DNA of 57,628 bases from an uncultured Ignavibacteriota bacterium (GTDB taxonomy: Bacteria; Bacteroidota; Ignavibacteria; UBA10030; UBA8401), in contig CAIOTF010000048.1 of the NCBI GenBank assembly GCA_903861125.1, positions 1 to 57,628 on the forward strand, written 5' to 3'. Both the position numbers and the translations under genes were made by a program. The notes beneath the pieces were generated by a model that saw only the letters and a program-made list of their open reading frames with translations, did not search any database and was not told where the DNA came from. The number at the start of each line of letters is the position of its first letter. Positions within the stretch are counted from its first letter, which is position 1. Shown one piece after another: positions 15,899 through 25,191 of the stretch.

Positions 15899-18217
15899 AT
15901 GACGGCAAAAAGAATAACACGGGTAAGCATGATGATCTTTGTTGCATGTCTTACTTCGTTGGCGCAATATCCAACGCTCGACTCAACATTGCTGATGACG
16001 CAAGTGGGCGGCAGATCCGTTCCATATCAGAATGGAATTCCCCTTCCGTCATTCGAAAAACAACTTCGGCCCACCATTACGCTTAACGGGATTTGGAAAA
16101 AACTCCGCTTTGCCGCAAATCATACGGTCTCCATGTATAACCGCGCCAACAACGGTCTTGCGCTTGTTACCAACGAAGCAGCAAACCGTTTTGCAGTGAA
16201 CTACGATGATACCGGATGGGAATATAAAACGCTTCCCGGCGTGGAGAACAAACTGAATGCGAACGAAAAGACTCCGGAATACTACCAGGATGGCGTTTGG
16301 TACCGGCGTACATTCAGTGTTGGTGATTCGTTGAAAAATAAAAAAGCTACGTTGAATTTTTATTCGGTTAATTACATCTGCGATGTATGGCTGAATGGAC
16401 AATATCTGGGATATCATGAAGGCGGATATACGCCGTTTGCATTTGATGTAACAAAGATCCTCCGGACCGATACCGCTAATGTGATCGCCGTCCGTATCGA
16501 CAATCTTCCATGGGGAAAGCGCAACGATATCGTTCCATTCTATACGTGCGACTGGTTTAATTATACGGGAATCATACACGATGTCTATCTGGAGTTTTCG
16601 CATCCTGTTTCCGTTGTCCGGGCCGATGTGGTACCCAAAGCGGTCAGCGGACTTGTGCAGACGAACATTATTGTTGCCAACAGACTCTCCGTTCCATCCG
16701 ATGTTACCGTTACGTACCGTGTCTTTAAAGCAAAGACAGATTCGGTATCATTAACGAAAGAAGTTTCTGCGGAATTGATTGATCAGGAAGTTTCCATTAC
16801 CGGAACAACAAATCAAACATTGTCGATGCCGAAAGATTCCATCGGAGTTCTTTCGGCGCTCTTTACGGTGCCGAATCCGTCGCTATGGTCTCCCAAAAAA
16901 CCGAATCTCTATATCCTTACGGTGACAGTGAAACTGAATGGAATTGTCGTTGACGAATTTTCCACGCAATTCGGTATTCGCACGGTGAAGACCGACGGGA
17001 CCAAATTTCTGTTGAACGAAAAGCAGGCATTTCTGCATGGTATCGCGCGTCATGAGGACCATCCGAATTACGGAAGAAGCGTTCCGAAGAACATAATCTT
17101 TTCCGATCTGAGCATCATCAAATCGATGAATGCAAATTATGTGCGAACCGGACATTACCCGAATCATCCGTATACATATCTCGTAGCCGATCGGTTGGGT
17201 CTTATCGTTATGGAAGAAATTCCTGTGTGGTGGTTTGATGACGCAACATCGTGGGACATTCAGAACAATCAACGGCACATTCATCACCAGATGTTCCGCG
17301 AAATGGTTTTCCGCGATTACAACCGTCCTTCCATTGCAATGTGGAGCACATCGAATGAATGTAAAGAGGTGGCCGGAAGAGCAGTCTTTAACCGCGCTGT
17401 CCGCACTGAATTGAAGCAGGATTATCCTGATGGGCGTTTGATCACCCAGTCTGCCGCTGCGGACCGGCCGGGTCCGGCAGATCTTTCGCAGGAAGAGTGT
17501 GATGTGCGGGGGTGGACGATGTATTTCGGAATTTTCCACGGCAGTTCATTATTTGGCGGCACAAAAAAATTTATTGAGGATGCTGTGACGGCAAATCCGA
17601 ACAAACCGGTGATGGATACGGAATACGGTTACTGGTCGAGTGAAAGCGGTGCATCGCAGCAGGAGCAGGTAAAGACATTCGATTCAACTTTCGCGGCCTT
17701 TTCGCTGTTTACGCCGATAGATCAGAACGGTGTTGCGCGTGCTACTGCGCCGCTTATGGGTGTCACATGGTGGTGTGCGTTCGACTGGTATACGCATCAG
17801 CAGACGCTCGGGTACCAAAGTATGGGGTTGTTGCGTATGGACCGGACGAATCCAAAACCGGTGTTCACCAATCTAACGACAATGTATAAAAAGTATGTGA
17901 ATGCCAGCGAATACATCAGCGGCATCCGTGCGGAAGAAACTGCTCCGGTGCCGGGGGAGTATATGCTCTGTCAGAATTATCCCAATCCTTTCAATCCAAC
18001 AACGGTGATCAAATATCAATTGCCGGCGCAGAGTTTTGTAACGCTGAAAGTGTACGACGTTCTCGGAAAAGAAATTGCAACATTGGTGCAGTCGCAACAA
18101 GAAGCCGGTGCCCATACAGCGGCATTGTCCGGAAGAGTGCTTTCGAGCGGAGTGTATTTTTACACTTTGACGGCGGGATCTTTTGTTGAAACGAAAAAAA
18201 TGACCGTATTAAAATAA
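15899..18217 (+). CDS. Glycoside hydrolase family 2 enzyme with T9SS sorting domain
   Basis: About 772 residues. I chose ATG 15899 because AAAGG lies just before it; GTG 15887 is the in-frame alternative. Signal peptide ending LAQ, then the GH2 sugar-binding jelly roll (about 55-235, 'VWYRRTF', 'VWLNGQYLGYHEGGYTPF'), an Ig-like domain (about 240-365) and a TIM barrel (from about 366). The acid/base sits in MWSTSNEC (about residue 487) and the nucleophile in MDTEYGYW (about 575). The final Ig domains of the longest beta-galactosidases are absent; the barrel leads straight into the sorting domain (QNYPNPFNPTT, ending KKMTVLK). The family contains beta-galactosidases, beta-glucuronidases and beta-mannosidases; the specificity is not readable here. 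Its stop codon overlaps the next start (TAATG), so the two are probably translated together. Confidence 0.9.
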   Translation: MTAKRITRVSMMIFVACLTSLAQYPTLDSTLLMTQVGGRSVPYQNGIPLPSFEKQLRPTITLNGIWKKLRFAANHTVSMYNRANNGLALVTNEAANRFAVNYDDTGWEYKTLPGVENKLNANEKTPEYYQDGVWYRRTFSVGDSLKNKKATLNFYSVNYICDVWLNGQYLGYHEGGYTPFAFDVTKILRTDTANVIAVRIDNLPWGKRNDIVPFYTCDWFNYTGIIHDVYLEFSHPVSVVRADVVPKAVSGLVQTNIIVANRLSVPSDVTVTYRVFKAKTDSVSLTKEVSAELIDQEVSITGTTNQTLSMPKDSIGVLSALFTVPNPSLWSPKKPNLYILTVTVKLNGIVVDEFSTQFGIRTVKTDGTKFLLNEKQAFLHGIARHEDHPNYGRSVPKNIIFSDLSIIKSMNANYVRTGHYPNHPYTYLVADRLGLIVMEEIPVWWFDDATSWDIQNNQRHIHHQMFREMVFRDYNRPSIAMWSTSNECKEVAGRAVFNRAVRTELKQDYPDGRLITQSAAADRPGPADLSQEECDVRGWTMYFGIFHGSSLFGGTKKFIEDAVTANPNKPVMDTEYGYWSSESGASQQEQVKTFDSTFAAFSLFTPIDQNGVARATAPLMGVTWWCAFDWYTHQQTLGYQSMGLLRMDRTNPKPVFTNLTTMYKKYVNASEYISGIRAEETAPVPGEYMLCQNYPNPFNPTTVIKYQLPAQSFVTLKVYDVLGKEIATLVQSQQEAGAHTAALSGRVLSSGVYFYTLTAGSFVETKKMTVLK

Positions 18218-20016
18218 TGACAAAACGAATTGTAATTATCGTTCTCCTGCTGGTGCCGGCTGTTCTTGCCGCCAAGGTCTATAAAGGGGCGGAGTACCGA
18301 ACAAAGGCATCATATCTCTACGGCCGATTCGAAGTGAGGATGAAATCGGCGCAGCGCGAAGGAATGTTATCCTCATTCTTTACGTACAACGATAATTATC
18401 CGACCACGCCGTGGAACGAGATCGATATTGAAGTGCTCGGACGTTATGCCGACGATATTCAATACAATGCAATCACCCCGGGAACAACCAATCATGTCGG
18501 GCGGCGGCAGACACCGTTCAATCCGAGTTTGGGATTTCATACGTATGCGATTGAGTGGACGCCGACCTACGTTGCATGGTTTATCGATGGTGCTGAATCA
18601 TACCGTCAGACCGGCGCACATATACAAACACTGGTTTATGCGCAAAAGATTATGATGAATGTTTGGATTCAGAATGCGCTGAATTGGTCCGGTCAGTGGA
18701 ACGAAAATTCTCTTCCGGCATTTGCATACTACGACTTTGTCAGTTATTCATCATATACACCGGGCGCAGGAACAAGCGGAACGGATAATAATTTCACCTT
18801 TCAATGGAAAGATGAATTTACTTCGTACGATGCAACCCGCTGGGACCGTGCAACACATACGTGGAGCGACAACCAATGTGATTTCGTGCCGGACAACATA
18901 GTATTCAAAGACGGTATGATGATTCTTTGTCTCACAAAGGATACCAATCTGGGCTATCAGGATATCGTTCCGCCGAATGTTGTCTCAGCCCGTGCTGAAG
19001 CGGACGGTCTGGTGATAAATTTCTTTGAAGAAGTTGACAGCGTTTCTGCAGTAACACTTTCAAATTATCTGGTGCAGAATAATACCGTTATTCAAGCCGA
19101 TCTTTACTCCGATAAAAAGACAGTCCATTTGACCATTGCCGGATACGATACTTCGAATTTAACCAGTGTTATTCTGATGAATATTAAAGACCGGTTTTCT
19201 CCGGCTAATACATTGACGGGGAAGAGTGTAACGATCACAAAACCGAAGCTGCTGACCTTCCCCCTTAAGATCAACTGCGGCGGTCCCGCCGTCAACGATT
19301 TTCTTCCCGATCAGATGTGGAATGCAAATCTGGAATACGGGTATCTGGACGGACAGCAGTTCCAAAATTCCAATACGACCACTGGCTCTACCGATCCGCT
19401 CATCTTCAAGACCGAGCTGAACGGCAGTGCGGAATACCGCGTGCGCGTTCCAAGCGGAACTTATTTTGTTATGCTGATGATGTCGGAAAATTATTTCACG
19501 GCTGCCGGCAAGCGATTGTTTGATATTGCCGTTCAGGGTAATGTTGTGGAAAAGAATCTCGACATATTCGCAAAGATGGGCAAAGCGGTTCAGTATCAGA
19601 AGATCATCCCGAATGTGGTGGTGAAAGAGGGAATATTGGATATACATTTCATGTCGCTGGTCGATAATGCGGTGATCAACGGAATATCGATCATTCAGCT
19701 TTCCACCGGAATGAACGGGACCGGAGAAAAAACACCCGAACGCTGGAACATCGGTCAAAATTATCCTAATCCATTCAACGGTACAACAGTGATCCCATTC
19801 TCGATACCGAACGACGATAATATTTCCATCCAATTTTTTGATACGCTCGGAAGATTGGTCAACGAAAAAAATCTGGGCATGAAGCAGCGCGGCACTCATT
19901 CGGTGGTATGGAATGCCAGGGATACCCGCGGCAATGCGCTTGCATCCGGTGCGTACCTGTATGTTGTTAAAGGCAGCAGCAGCATCTCAACAAAAAAAAT
20001 GTTACTGATACAATGA
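18217..20016 (+). CDS. Circularly permuted GH16 beta-1,3-1,4-glucanase with malectin-like domain and T9SS sorting domain
   Basis: 599 residues with a short signal peptide (to about 19). The GH16 fold is in permuted order. It opens with 'YKGAEYRTKASYLYGRFEVRM', has the catalytic WNEIDIEVLG at 66-75 (nucleophile E68, D70, acid/base E72) and 'FHTYAIEWTPTYVAWFIDG', and only after a short linker (about 182-191, 'GAGTSGTDNN') comes the strand set normally at the N-terminus ('FQWKDEFTSYDATRWDRA', 'NIVFKDGMMILCLT', 193-240). This is the arrangement of the Fibrobacter succinogenes 1,3-1,4-beta-glucanase. It is followed by an SbsA/Ig-like domain (about 252-345), a malectin-like domain (about 349-494, 'LKINCGGPAVNDF') and the sorting domain (QNYPNPFNGTT, ending KKMLLIQ). 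Lichenase activity is the expected function. Confidence 0.92.
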   Translation: MTKRIVIIVLLLVPAVLAAKVYKGAEYRTKASYLYGRFEVRMKSAQREGMLSSFFTYNDNYPTTPWNEIDIEVLGRYADDIQYNAITPGTTNHVGRRQTPFNPSLGFHTYAIEWTPTYVAWFIDGAESYRQTGAHIQTLVYAQKIMMNVWIQNALNWSGQWNENSLPAFAYYDFVSYSSYTPGAGTSGTDNNFTFQWKDEFTSYDATRWDRATHTWSDNQCDFVPDNIVFKDGMMILCLTKDTNLGYQDIVPPNVVSARAEADGLVINFFEEVDSVSAVTLSNYLVQNNTVIQADLYSDKKTVHLTIAGYDTSNLTSVILMNIKDRFSPANTLTGKSVTITKPKLLTFPLKINCGGPAVNDFLPDQMWNANLEYGYLDGQQFQNSNTTTGSTDPLIFKTELNGSAEYRVRVPSGTYFVMLMMSENYFTAAGKRLFDIAVQGNVVEKNLDIFAKMGKAVQYQKIIPNVVVKEGILDIHFMSLVDNAVINGISIIQLSTGMNGTGEKTPERWNIGQNYPNPFNGTTVIPFSIPNDDNISIQFFDTLGRLVNEKNLGMKQRGTHSVVWNARDTRGNALASGAYLYVVKGSSSISTKKMLLIQ

Positions 20017-20065
20017 CTAAATTCATTTTACCTTCATCCCAATTTCTATCATAAAGGATTCCCCT

Positions 20066-21874
20066 ATGAAGCTCGTTCTCGCATTTCTCGCATGCTTCTT
20101 CACACTCACAATATCTCAGCCTAAGGCAAATAAAATTGATGCGCAGGTGCAAGCGCTGCTGAAAAAAATGACCCTGGAAGAAAAGATCGGCCAGATGACG
20201 CAGGTAGATTATACGGCAATCACCAATCACTACGACGACATCGTCACCTACTCGCTTGGATCCATTTTATGGGGCGGAAGTTCGGAAATTCCGGACATCA
20301 CAGCCAAAGGATGGGCGGCTACGTATGATATGCTTCAAAGTTTTTCTCAGAAGACGAAGCTGAAAGTTCCGCTGATTTTTGGTGTTGATGCAGTGCATGG
20401 TCACAATAATGTGGATGGTGCCGTGATCTTTCCGCACAATGTCGCGCTTGGTGCAACCCGTAGTCCGCAGATCGTGGAGAGAATTGGCGGAATCACAGCT
20501 GCCGAAATGAGAGCAACAGGAATCCAGTGGGATTTTGCACCGTGTGTTGCTGTTTCGCGAAATGAACGCTGGGGAAGAACATACGAAAGTTTCGGTGAAG
20601 ATCCGGAACTTGTCAAACAGTTGGGTGCGGCCTTTGTAAAGGGAATGCAGGGGACAGACTTGAGTAATCCGGCATCCGCGCTGGCGTGTGTGAAACATTT
20701 TCTTGGAGACGGCGGAACAACCAACGGAAAAGATCAGGGAAATACCGAAGTCGACGAAGCAACGTTGCGCGCTGTTCATCTGCCGGGATATGTGGAAGCC
20801 ATTAAAGCGGGAGCAATGTCCATGATGCCTTCGTACAGCAGCTGGAACGGCGTAAAAATGCACGGCAATAAATATCTGCTGACCGACGTGCTGAAAAAAG
20901 AATTAGGATTCAACGGTTTTCTGGTATCGGATTGGGCCGCGATTGATCAGCTTGATACGAATTATAGATCAGCCATCGAAAAGTCGGTCAATGCGGGATT
21001 GGATATGGCAATGATCCCCAACGGACATGGTCAGAAGAACAGTTATATCGATTTCATCACCATGCTGAAAGATCTTGTGAAGAAAAAGAAAGTTCCCATG
21101 AGCAGAATCGATGATGCGGTGAAACGCATTCTCACCGTAAAACTTTCCATGAACCTTGCCGGCAATCTGTATGCGAACAAAGAACTTTTAATACAGGTCG
21201 GATCACCGGAACATCGTAACGTAGCCCGCGAAGCTGTGCGTCAGTCGCTTGTGTTGTTAAAGAACAATAACATTCTTCCGCTGTCGAAAACGGGCATCAA
21301 AATCCACGTTGCGGGTAAATGGGCCGACAGCATCGGTGCACAATGCGGCGGTTGGACAATCGGCTGGCAGGGAATCAGCGGAAATGCAATCTCCGGCGGC
21401 ACAACAATCATGCAGGCGATCAAAAACACGGCAGGCAAAGGAACGAAGATCGGATATTCCGTGGATGGCAGCGGCGCCGACAGTTCGGATATCGGCATTG
21501 TTGTTGCAGCAGAACAACCGTACGCGGAAATGGTCGGTGACCGCACCGATCTGAGTCTCTCGAATGATGATCAGGCTGTGATCAATACCATGAAAGCAAA
21601 AGGGATTCCGGTTGTTGTTATTCTTCTTTCCGGACGGCCGATGATCATCAATTCGTCGCTGGAAAAAGCTGATGCATTTGTAGCAGCATGGCTTCCCGGA
21701 ACGGAAGGTCAGGGTGTAGCCGATGTGCTGTTCGGCGATTTCAATTTTACCGGAAAACTTCCGCATTCGTGGCCGAAGAACATGCAGCAGGTGCCGATCA
21801 ATATCGGCGATAAAGTGTATGATCCTCTCTTCCCGTACGGATTCGGATTGACGTACAAAGAACAAGCGAAATAA
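20066..21874 (+). CDS. Glycoside hydrolase family 3 beta-glucosidase / exo-glucanase
   Basis: 602 residues with a signal peptide (to about 18) and no lipobox or sorting domain, so probably periplasmic. The GH3 TIM barrel (about 25-370) carries '[12 protein letters not shown]', [13 protein letters not shown], the paired KH (210-211) and nucleophile D289 in VSDWAAIDQ. The C-terminal alpha/beta sandwich follows (about 400-600, '[11 protein letters not shown]', '[15 protein letters not shown]', 'PYGFGLTY'). The two-domain layout and the GGWT motif resemble barley exo-beta-glucanase ExoI-type and bacterial beta-glucosidases that trim glucose from beta-1,3/1,4 oligosaccharides. AAAGGA precedes the ATG. 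It lies 49 bp after the permuted GH16 and 10 bp before a lipoprotein GH16. Confidence 0.92.
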   Translation: MKLVLAFLACFFTLTISQPKANKIDAQVQALLKKMTLEEKIGQMTQVDYTAITNHYDDIVTYSLGSILWGGSSEIPDITAKGWAATYDMLQSFSQKTKLKVPLIFGVDAVHGHNNVDGAVIFPHNVALGATRSPQIVERIGGITAAEMRATGIQWDFAPCVAVSRNERWGRTYESFGEDPELVKQLGAAFVKGMQGTDLSNPASALACVKHFLGDGGTTNGKDQGNTEVDEATLRAVHLPGYVEAIKAGAMSMMPSYSSWNGVKMHGNKYLLTDVLKKELGFNGFLVSDWAAIDQLDTNYRSAIEKSVNAGLDMAMIPNGHGQKNSYIDFITMLKDLVKKKKVPMSRIDDAVKRILTVKLSMNLAGNLYANKELLIQVGSPEHRNVAREAVRQSLVLLKNNNILPLSKTGIKIHVAGKWADSIGAQCGGWTIGWQGISGNAISGGTTIMQAIKNTAGKGTKIGYSVDGSGADSSDIGIVVAAEQPYAEMVGDRTDLSLSNDDQAVINTMKAKGIPVVVILLSGRPMIINSSLEKADAFVAAWLPGTEGQGVADVLFGDFNFTGKLPHSWPKNMQQVPINIGDKVYDPLFPYGFGLTYKEQAK

Positions 21875-21884
21875 GCACAGTATT

Positions 21885-22955
21885 GTGAAATGTGCTGCGC
21901 TCATACTTGTACCGGTGTTATCGTTCTTGCTGACGGGATGTAAAAATCCCGTCGAAGAACCGGCAGTGAAAACAACGGAACCGAAAAAATATGAGAACTA
22001 CACGCTGGTCTGGAACGATGAATTCGACGGTACCGCACTTGATCTTTCAAAATGGAACTATGAAACAGGAACAGGTGTCAACGGAGATTTCGGTACAGGT
22101 CAGCTTGACCGGGCTACCAACAGAAAAGAAAATGTGACCATCGCTCAGGGTGTACAGAATGCCGAAGGAGGTTGCCTGGCGATTATCACGCGAAAAGAAC
22201 GATACATCGACCGGGACTATACGAGCGGCAGAATCACTACAAGCGGAAAAAGTTCGTGGGGTCCCGGAAATAGAATTGAAGCACGGGTGATGGCGAGCGA
22301 TGTATTGTATAAAGGACAAGGCTTTGCATTTTGGATGATGCCGGCAGAGAAACCGGCGGATCAGAATACCATTATGTGGCCGCAGGGGGGAGAGATCGAT
22401 ATCATGGAATACGTCGGTTCCATCCCGTATCATAATTTAGGAAGCGTGCATTATGCCTGGTCATGGCTCAATAACCAATGGGCCGATTGGAACCATGGGC
22501 ACAAAGGCGCTTATTATTCTTACGGCACACGTGATGTTCCGCTTTCATCCCCTTCCTACGGCGGATACCCGCCGGCAAAAAATGATACTTCGGCGGGAAG
22601 CAGTGCGTTTCACATTTATGGAATAGAATGGTTCACCAACAGAATTGAATTTGCGGTAGACGGCAATACGTACCATGTGCATTATTTCAATGACGGTGAT
22701 GCGTTTGACGGTGGTGTGGGCGACGGACAAGATGAGGATGGAGCGAAGACAATAAACGGAAAGAGAACATTGTTGTCGGAATACTCCAATCATTTTTCGG
22801 AGTGGCATCCGTTCGAACATCCGTTCTTTGCAATTCTGAGTTCCGGCGTTGGAGGGAACGACAACAAAACGTACGGAGGAGCGATTGTTCCTGAAGCAAT
22901 TTTCCCATGCTCGGTGTATGTGGACTGGGTAAGGGTCTATAAGAAAAACGGATGA
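21885..22955 (+). CDS. Lipoprotein GH16 glucanase (laminarinase-type)
   Basis: 356 residues from a GTG start 10 bp after the GH3 gene. The signal ends in a lipobox (LLTGC, Cys19), so it is a lipoprotein. One GH16 domain in normal order covers about 38-352: 'LVWNDEFDGTALDLSKW' first, then the catalytic GEIDIMEYVG (E170 nucleophile, D172, E175 acid/base), and a final 'YVDWVRVYKK'. The extra Met between D and E is the signature of beta-1,3-glucanases and related GH16 members rather than lichenases. An insertion rich in Gly and Asp (about 262-275, 'GVGDGQDEDG') lies near the cleft end. Acts as an endo-glucanase on laminarin-like glucan; exact linkage uncertain. Confidence 0.9.
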   Translation: MKCAALILVPVLSFLLTGCKNPVEEPAVKTTEPKKYENYTLVWNDEFDGTALDLSKWNYETGTGVNGDFGTGQLDRATNRKENVTIAQGVQNAEGGCLAIITRKERYIDRDYTSGRITTSGKSSWGPGNRIEARVMASDVLYKGQGFAFWMMPAEKPADQNTIMWPQGGEIDIMEYVGSIPYHNLGSVHYAWSWLNNQWADWNHGHKGAYYSYGTRDVPLSSPSYGGYPPAKNDTSAGSSAFHIYGIEWFTNRIEFAVDGNTYHVHYFNDGDAFDGGVGDGQDEDGAKTINGKRTLLSEYSNHFSEWHPFEHPFFAILSSGVGGNDNKTYGGAIVPEAIFPCSVYVDWVRVYKKNG

Positions 22956-23020
22956 ATACAATTTTCAGAAATCAATAACACAGAAAGAACACTTCGTCAC
23001 CATTTCATAAAAGGAATCCT

Positions 23021-24262
23021 ATGGCATCCATACCAACAACAGTACAGACACACATCGATCCGTCACAAGGGGGCAACTACAAGATTCCGCTCGCCGTTGT
23101 GACCATGCTCTTTTTTATGTGGGGATTCCTCACATGTCTGAACGATATCCTCATTCCGCACTTAAAGGGAGTGTTCGATCTGAACTACACACAGATCATG
23201 CTCATTCAGTTCACATTTTTTGGTGCATATTTCATCATGTCGATCCCCTCCGGTTCGATCATCGCAAAACTTGGATATCAAAAAGGGATCGTGGTCGGAT
23301 TGCTGACCGCCGGAGTTGGAGCATTATTGTTCTATCCCGCCGCCGCCGCGATATCATACCCGCTCTTTTTAACGGCGCTCTTCGTGCTTGCTTCGGGAAT
23401 CACGCTGCTGCAGGTAGCCGCGAATCCATATGTTGCTGTACTCGGAAGAGCTGATACCGCTTCAAGCCGATTGAATCTTACACAAGCATTCAATTCTCTC
23501 GGGACAACGATCGCACCATACTTCGGCGGTGTACTCATTCTTTCCTCTGTTGCGGGTATGACTCCGCTACAGGAGGCCGAGATGGTGCAAATGCCGTATG
23601 TTGGTCTTGCCGTTGCTCTCGCAGTGCTTGCGGTGGTCATCTGGAGATCGAAATTACCTGTGATCGCTTCGGTGGAGGATCATCATGCAAAAGCAGGAAA
23701 ACTTTCTGATGCGCTGAAATACAGGCATCTCGTCCTCGGCGCTGTCGGTATATTCGTTTATGTCGGCGCTGAAGTATCCATTGGGAGTTTCCTCGTAAAT
23801 TTCCTTGGACAGTCGGACATTGCAGGTCTGCCGGAAGCTACAGCCGCAGGATTTGTGTCGTATTACTGGGGTGGAGCGATGATCGGCAGATTTATCGGTT
23901 CTGCACTTCTGCAAAAAGTGAATGCGGGCAAATTACTTGGTATATTTGCATTGGCTTCATGTGCCTTGGTCTTTACGACCGTGTTCACAACGGGTCATGT
24001 TGCAATGTGGACGATACTGTCCGTCGGGTTATTCAACTCGATTATGTTCCCGACGATCTTCACGTTGGGGATCGACGGGCTCGGTAAATTAACAAGTCAG
24101 GGTTCAAGCGTATTAATCATGGCGATTGTCGGCGGAGCAATTATTCCGCTGGCGCAGGGTGCAATAGCAGATGCGATCGGTATTCATACAGCATTTATTC
24201 TTCCCGCAGTCTGTTACCTCTACATCGTGTTTTACGGATTCATCGGTTCACGCCACTCGTAA
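23021..24262 (+). CDS. gluP: Sugar MFS permease, FucP/GluP (FHS) family
   Basis: 413 residues and about 12 membrane helices. The family signature is clear: '[27 protein letters not shown]' near the N-terminus, '[18 protein letters not shown]' in the middle and [14 protein letters not shown] in the second half. Members import fucose, glucose, galactose or related monosaccharides with protons (or sodium) across the inner membrane. Here it would take up the monosaccharide produced by the GH3 and GH16 enzymes around it; glucose is my guess from the enzymes, not from the protein. AAAGGA before the ATG serves as ribosome-binding site. A perfect hairpin follows the gene. Confidence 0.88.
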   Translation: MASIPTTVQTHIDPSQGGNYKIPLAVVTMLFFMWGFLTCLNDILIPHLKGVFDLNYTQIMLIQFTFFGAYFIMSIPSGSIIAKLGYQKGIVVGLLTAGVGALLFYPAAAAISYPLFLTALFVLASGITLLQVAANPYVAVLGRADTASSRLNLTQAFNSLGTTIAPYFGGVLILSSVAGMTPLQEAEMVQMPYVGLAVALAVLAVVIWRSKLPVIASVEDHHAKAGKLSDALKYRHLVLGAVGIFVYVGAEVSIGSFLVNFLGQSDIAGLPEATAAGFVSYYWGGAMIGRFIGSALLQKVNAGKLLGIFALASCALVFTTVFTTGHVAMWTILSVGLFNSIMFPTIFTLGIDGLGKLTSQGSSVLIMAIVGGAIIPLAQGAIADAIGIHTAFILPAVCYLYIVFYGFIGSRHS

Positions 24263-24282
24263 TCGCCGCATCAATGTTTTGA

Positions 24283-24312
24283 AATGAGGATGGAATTATT
24301 TCCATCCTCATT
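24283..24312 (+). terminator. Perfect 12-bp hairpin between the permease and GH16 genes
   Basis: AATGAGGATGGA and TCCATCCTCATT form an uninterrupted 12-bp stem with an ATTATT loop, 20 bp after the permease stop. The sequence after it (CAAACAAAATT) lacks a T-run, so it may act as a weak terminator, an mRNA-stabilising 3' hairpin or a processing site that sets different expression levels within the island. Confidence 0.6.
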
Positions 24313-24357
24313 CAAACAAAATTCTCAGTGCACAATAACTGCACAAAGAAAATTATT

Positions 24358-25191
24358 ATGAAGAACATTACCGTTACCGCTGCTGCGCTCATCATTGTTT
24401 TTGGAATTCAAATCGGCGGATGCAAAAATGACGGATCGTCAAAAATTGTTGATCCGGTAGTTGTGCAGGATTCTGTTCCCGCAGTACCCGGGTGGACGCT
24501 GGTGTGGAACGATGAATTTAACGGCACTGCGGTTGATTTGAAAAAATGGGAATATGAAGTGAACGGGAATGGCGGCGGGAACAATGAACTTCAATATTAT
24601 ACAGCGCGTCCCGAAAATTCATTCATCGATAGCGGAAAACTTGTCATTCAAGCCAACAAAGAAACCTATTCCGGGAAATCGTACACATCCGCACGCTTGA
24701 GAACACTGTTCAAAGGGGATTGGCTGTACGGACGCTTTGATATCCGCGCCAAACTTCCATACGGACAGGGACTCTGGCCCGCCATCTGGATGCTTCCTTC
24801 GGATTGGGAATACGGCGGTTGGCCTGCGAGCGGAGAGATTGATATTATGGAACTGCTCGGGCACGAAACAACCAAAGTGTATGGAACAATCCATTACGGA
24901 GCTGACGTTCAGCACCATCTCCAAAAAGGGGGATCGTATTCTCTCTCCCAGGGCACCTTTGCCGGCAGTTATCATACGTTCTCCGTTGTGTGGGATTCGA
25001 CAAGTTTTTATTGGTATGTGGACGGTGTTCAATATTATATGACATATTTTATGTCGCCGTTCGACCGTCGTTTTCACATGCTTCTAAACGTTGCAGTGGG
25101 AGGAAATTGGCCCGGAAGTCCGGATGCATTCACAACATTTCCGCAGATGATGTATGTTGATTATGTGAGAGTCTATAAAAAGGCAAACTAA
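24358..25191 (+). CDS. Lipoprotein GH16 beta-glucanase
   Basis: 277 residues. I prefer ATG 24358 to GTG 24328 because it starts right at a lipoprotein signal (lipobox IGGC, Cys22). The GH16 domain (about 45-276) is in the usual order: LVWNDEFNGTAVDLKKW, NNELQYYT, YGRFDIRAKLPYGQGLWPAIWMLP, the catalytic GEIDIMELLG (E160, D162, E165) and 'YVDYVRVYKK' at the end. It lacks the long insertions of the other lipoprotein GH16 and is close to compact laminarinases / endo-beta-1,3-glucanases. The stop codon overlaps the start of the GH5 gene (TAATG), indicating joint translation. Confidence 0.92.
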   Translation: MKNITVTAAALIIVFGIQIGGCKNDGSSKIVDPVVVQDSVPAVPGWTLVWNDEFNGTAVDLKKWEYEVNGNGGGNNELQYYTARPENSFIDSGKLVIQANKETYSGKSYTSARLRTLFKGDWLYGRFDIRAKLPYGQGLWPAIWMLPSDWEYGGWPASGEIDIMELLGHETTKVYGTIHYGADVQHHLQKGGSYSLSQGTFAGSYHTFSVVWDSTSFYWYVDGVQYYMTYFMSPFDRRFHMLLNVAVGGNWPGSPDAFTTFPQMMYVDYVRVYKKAN

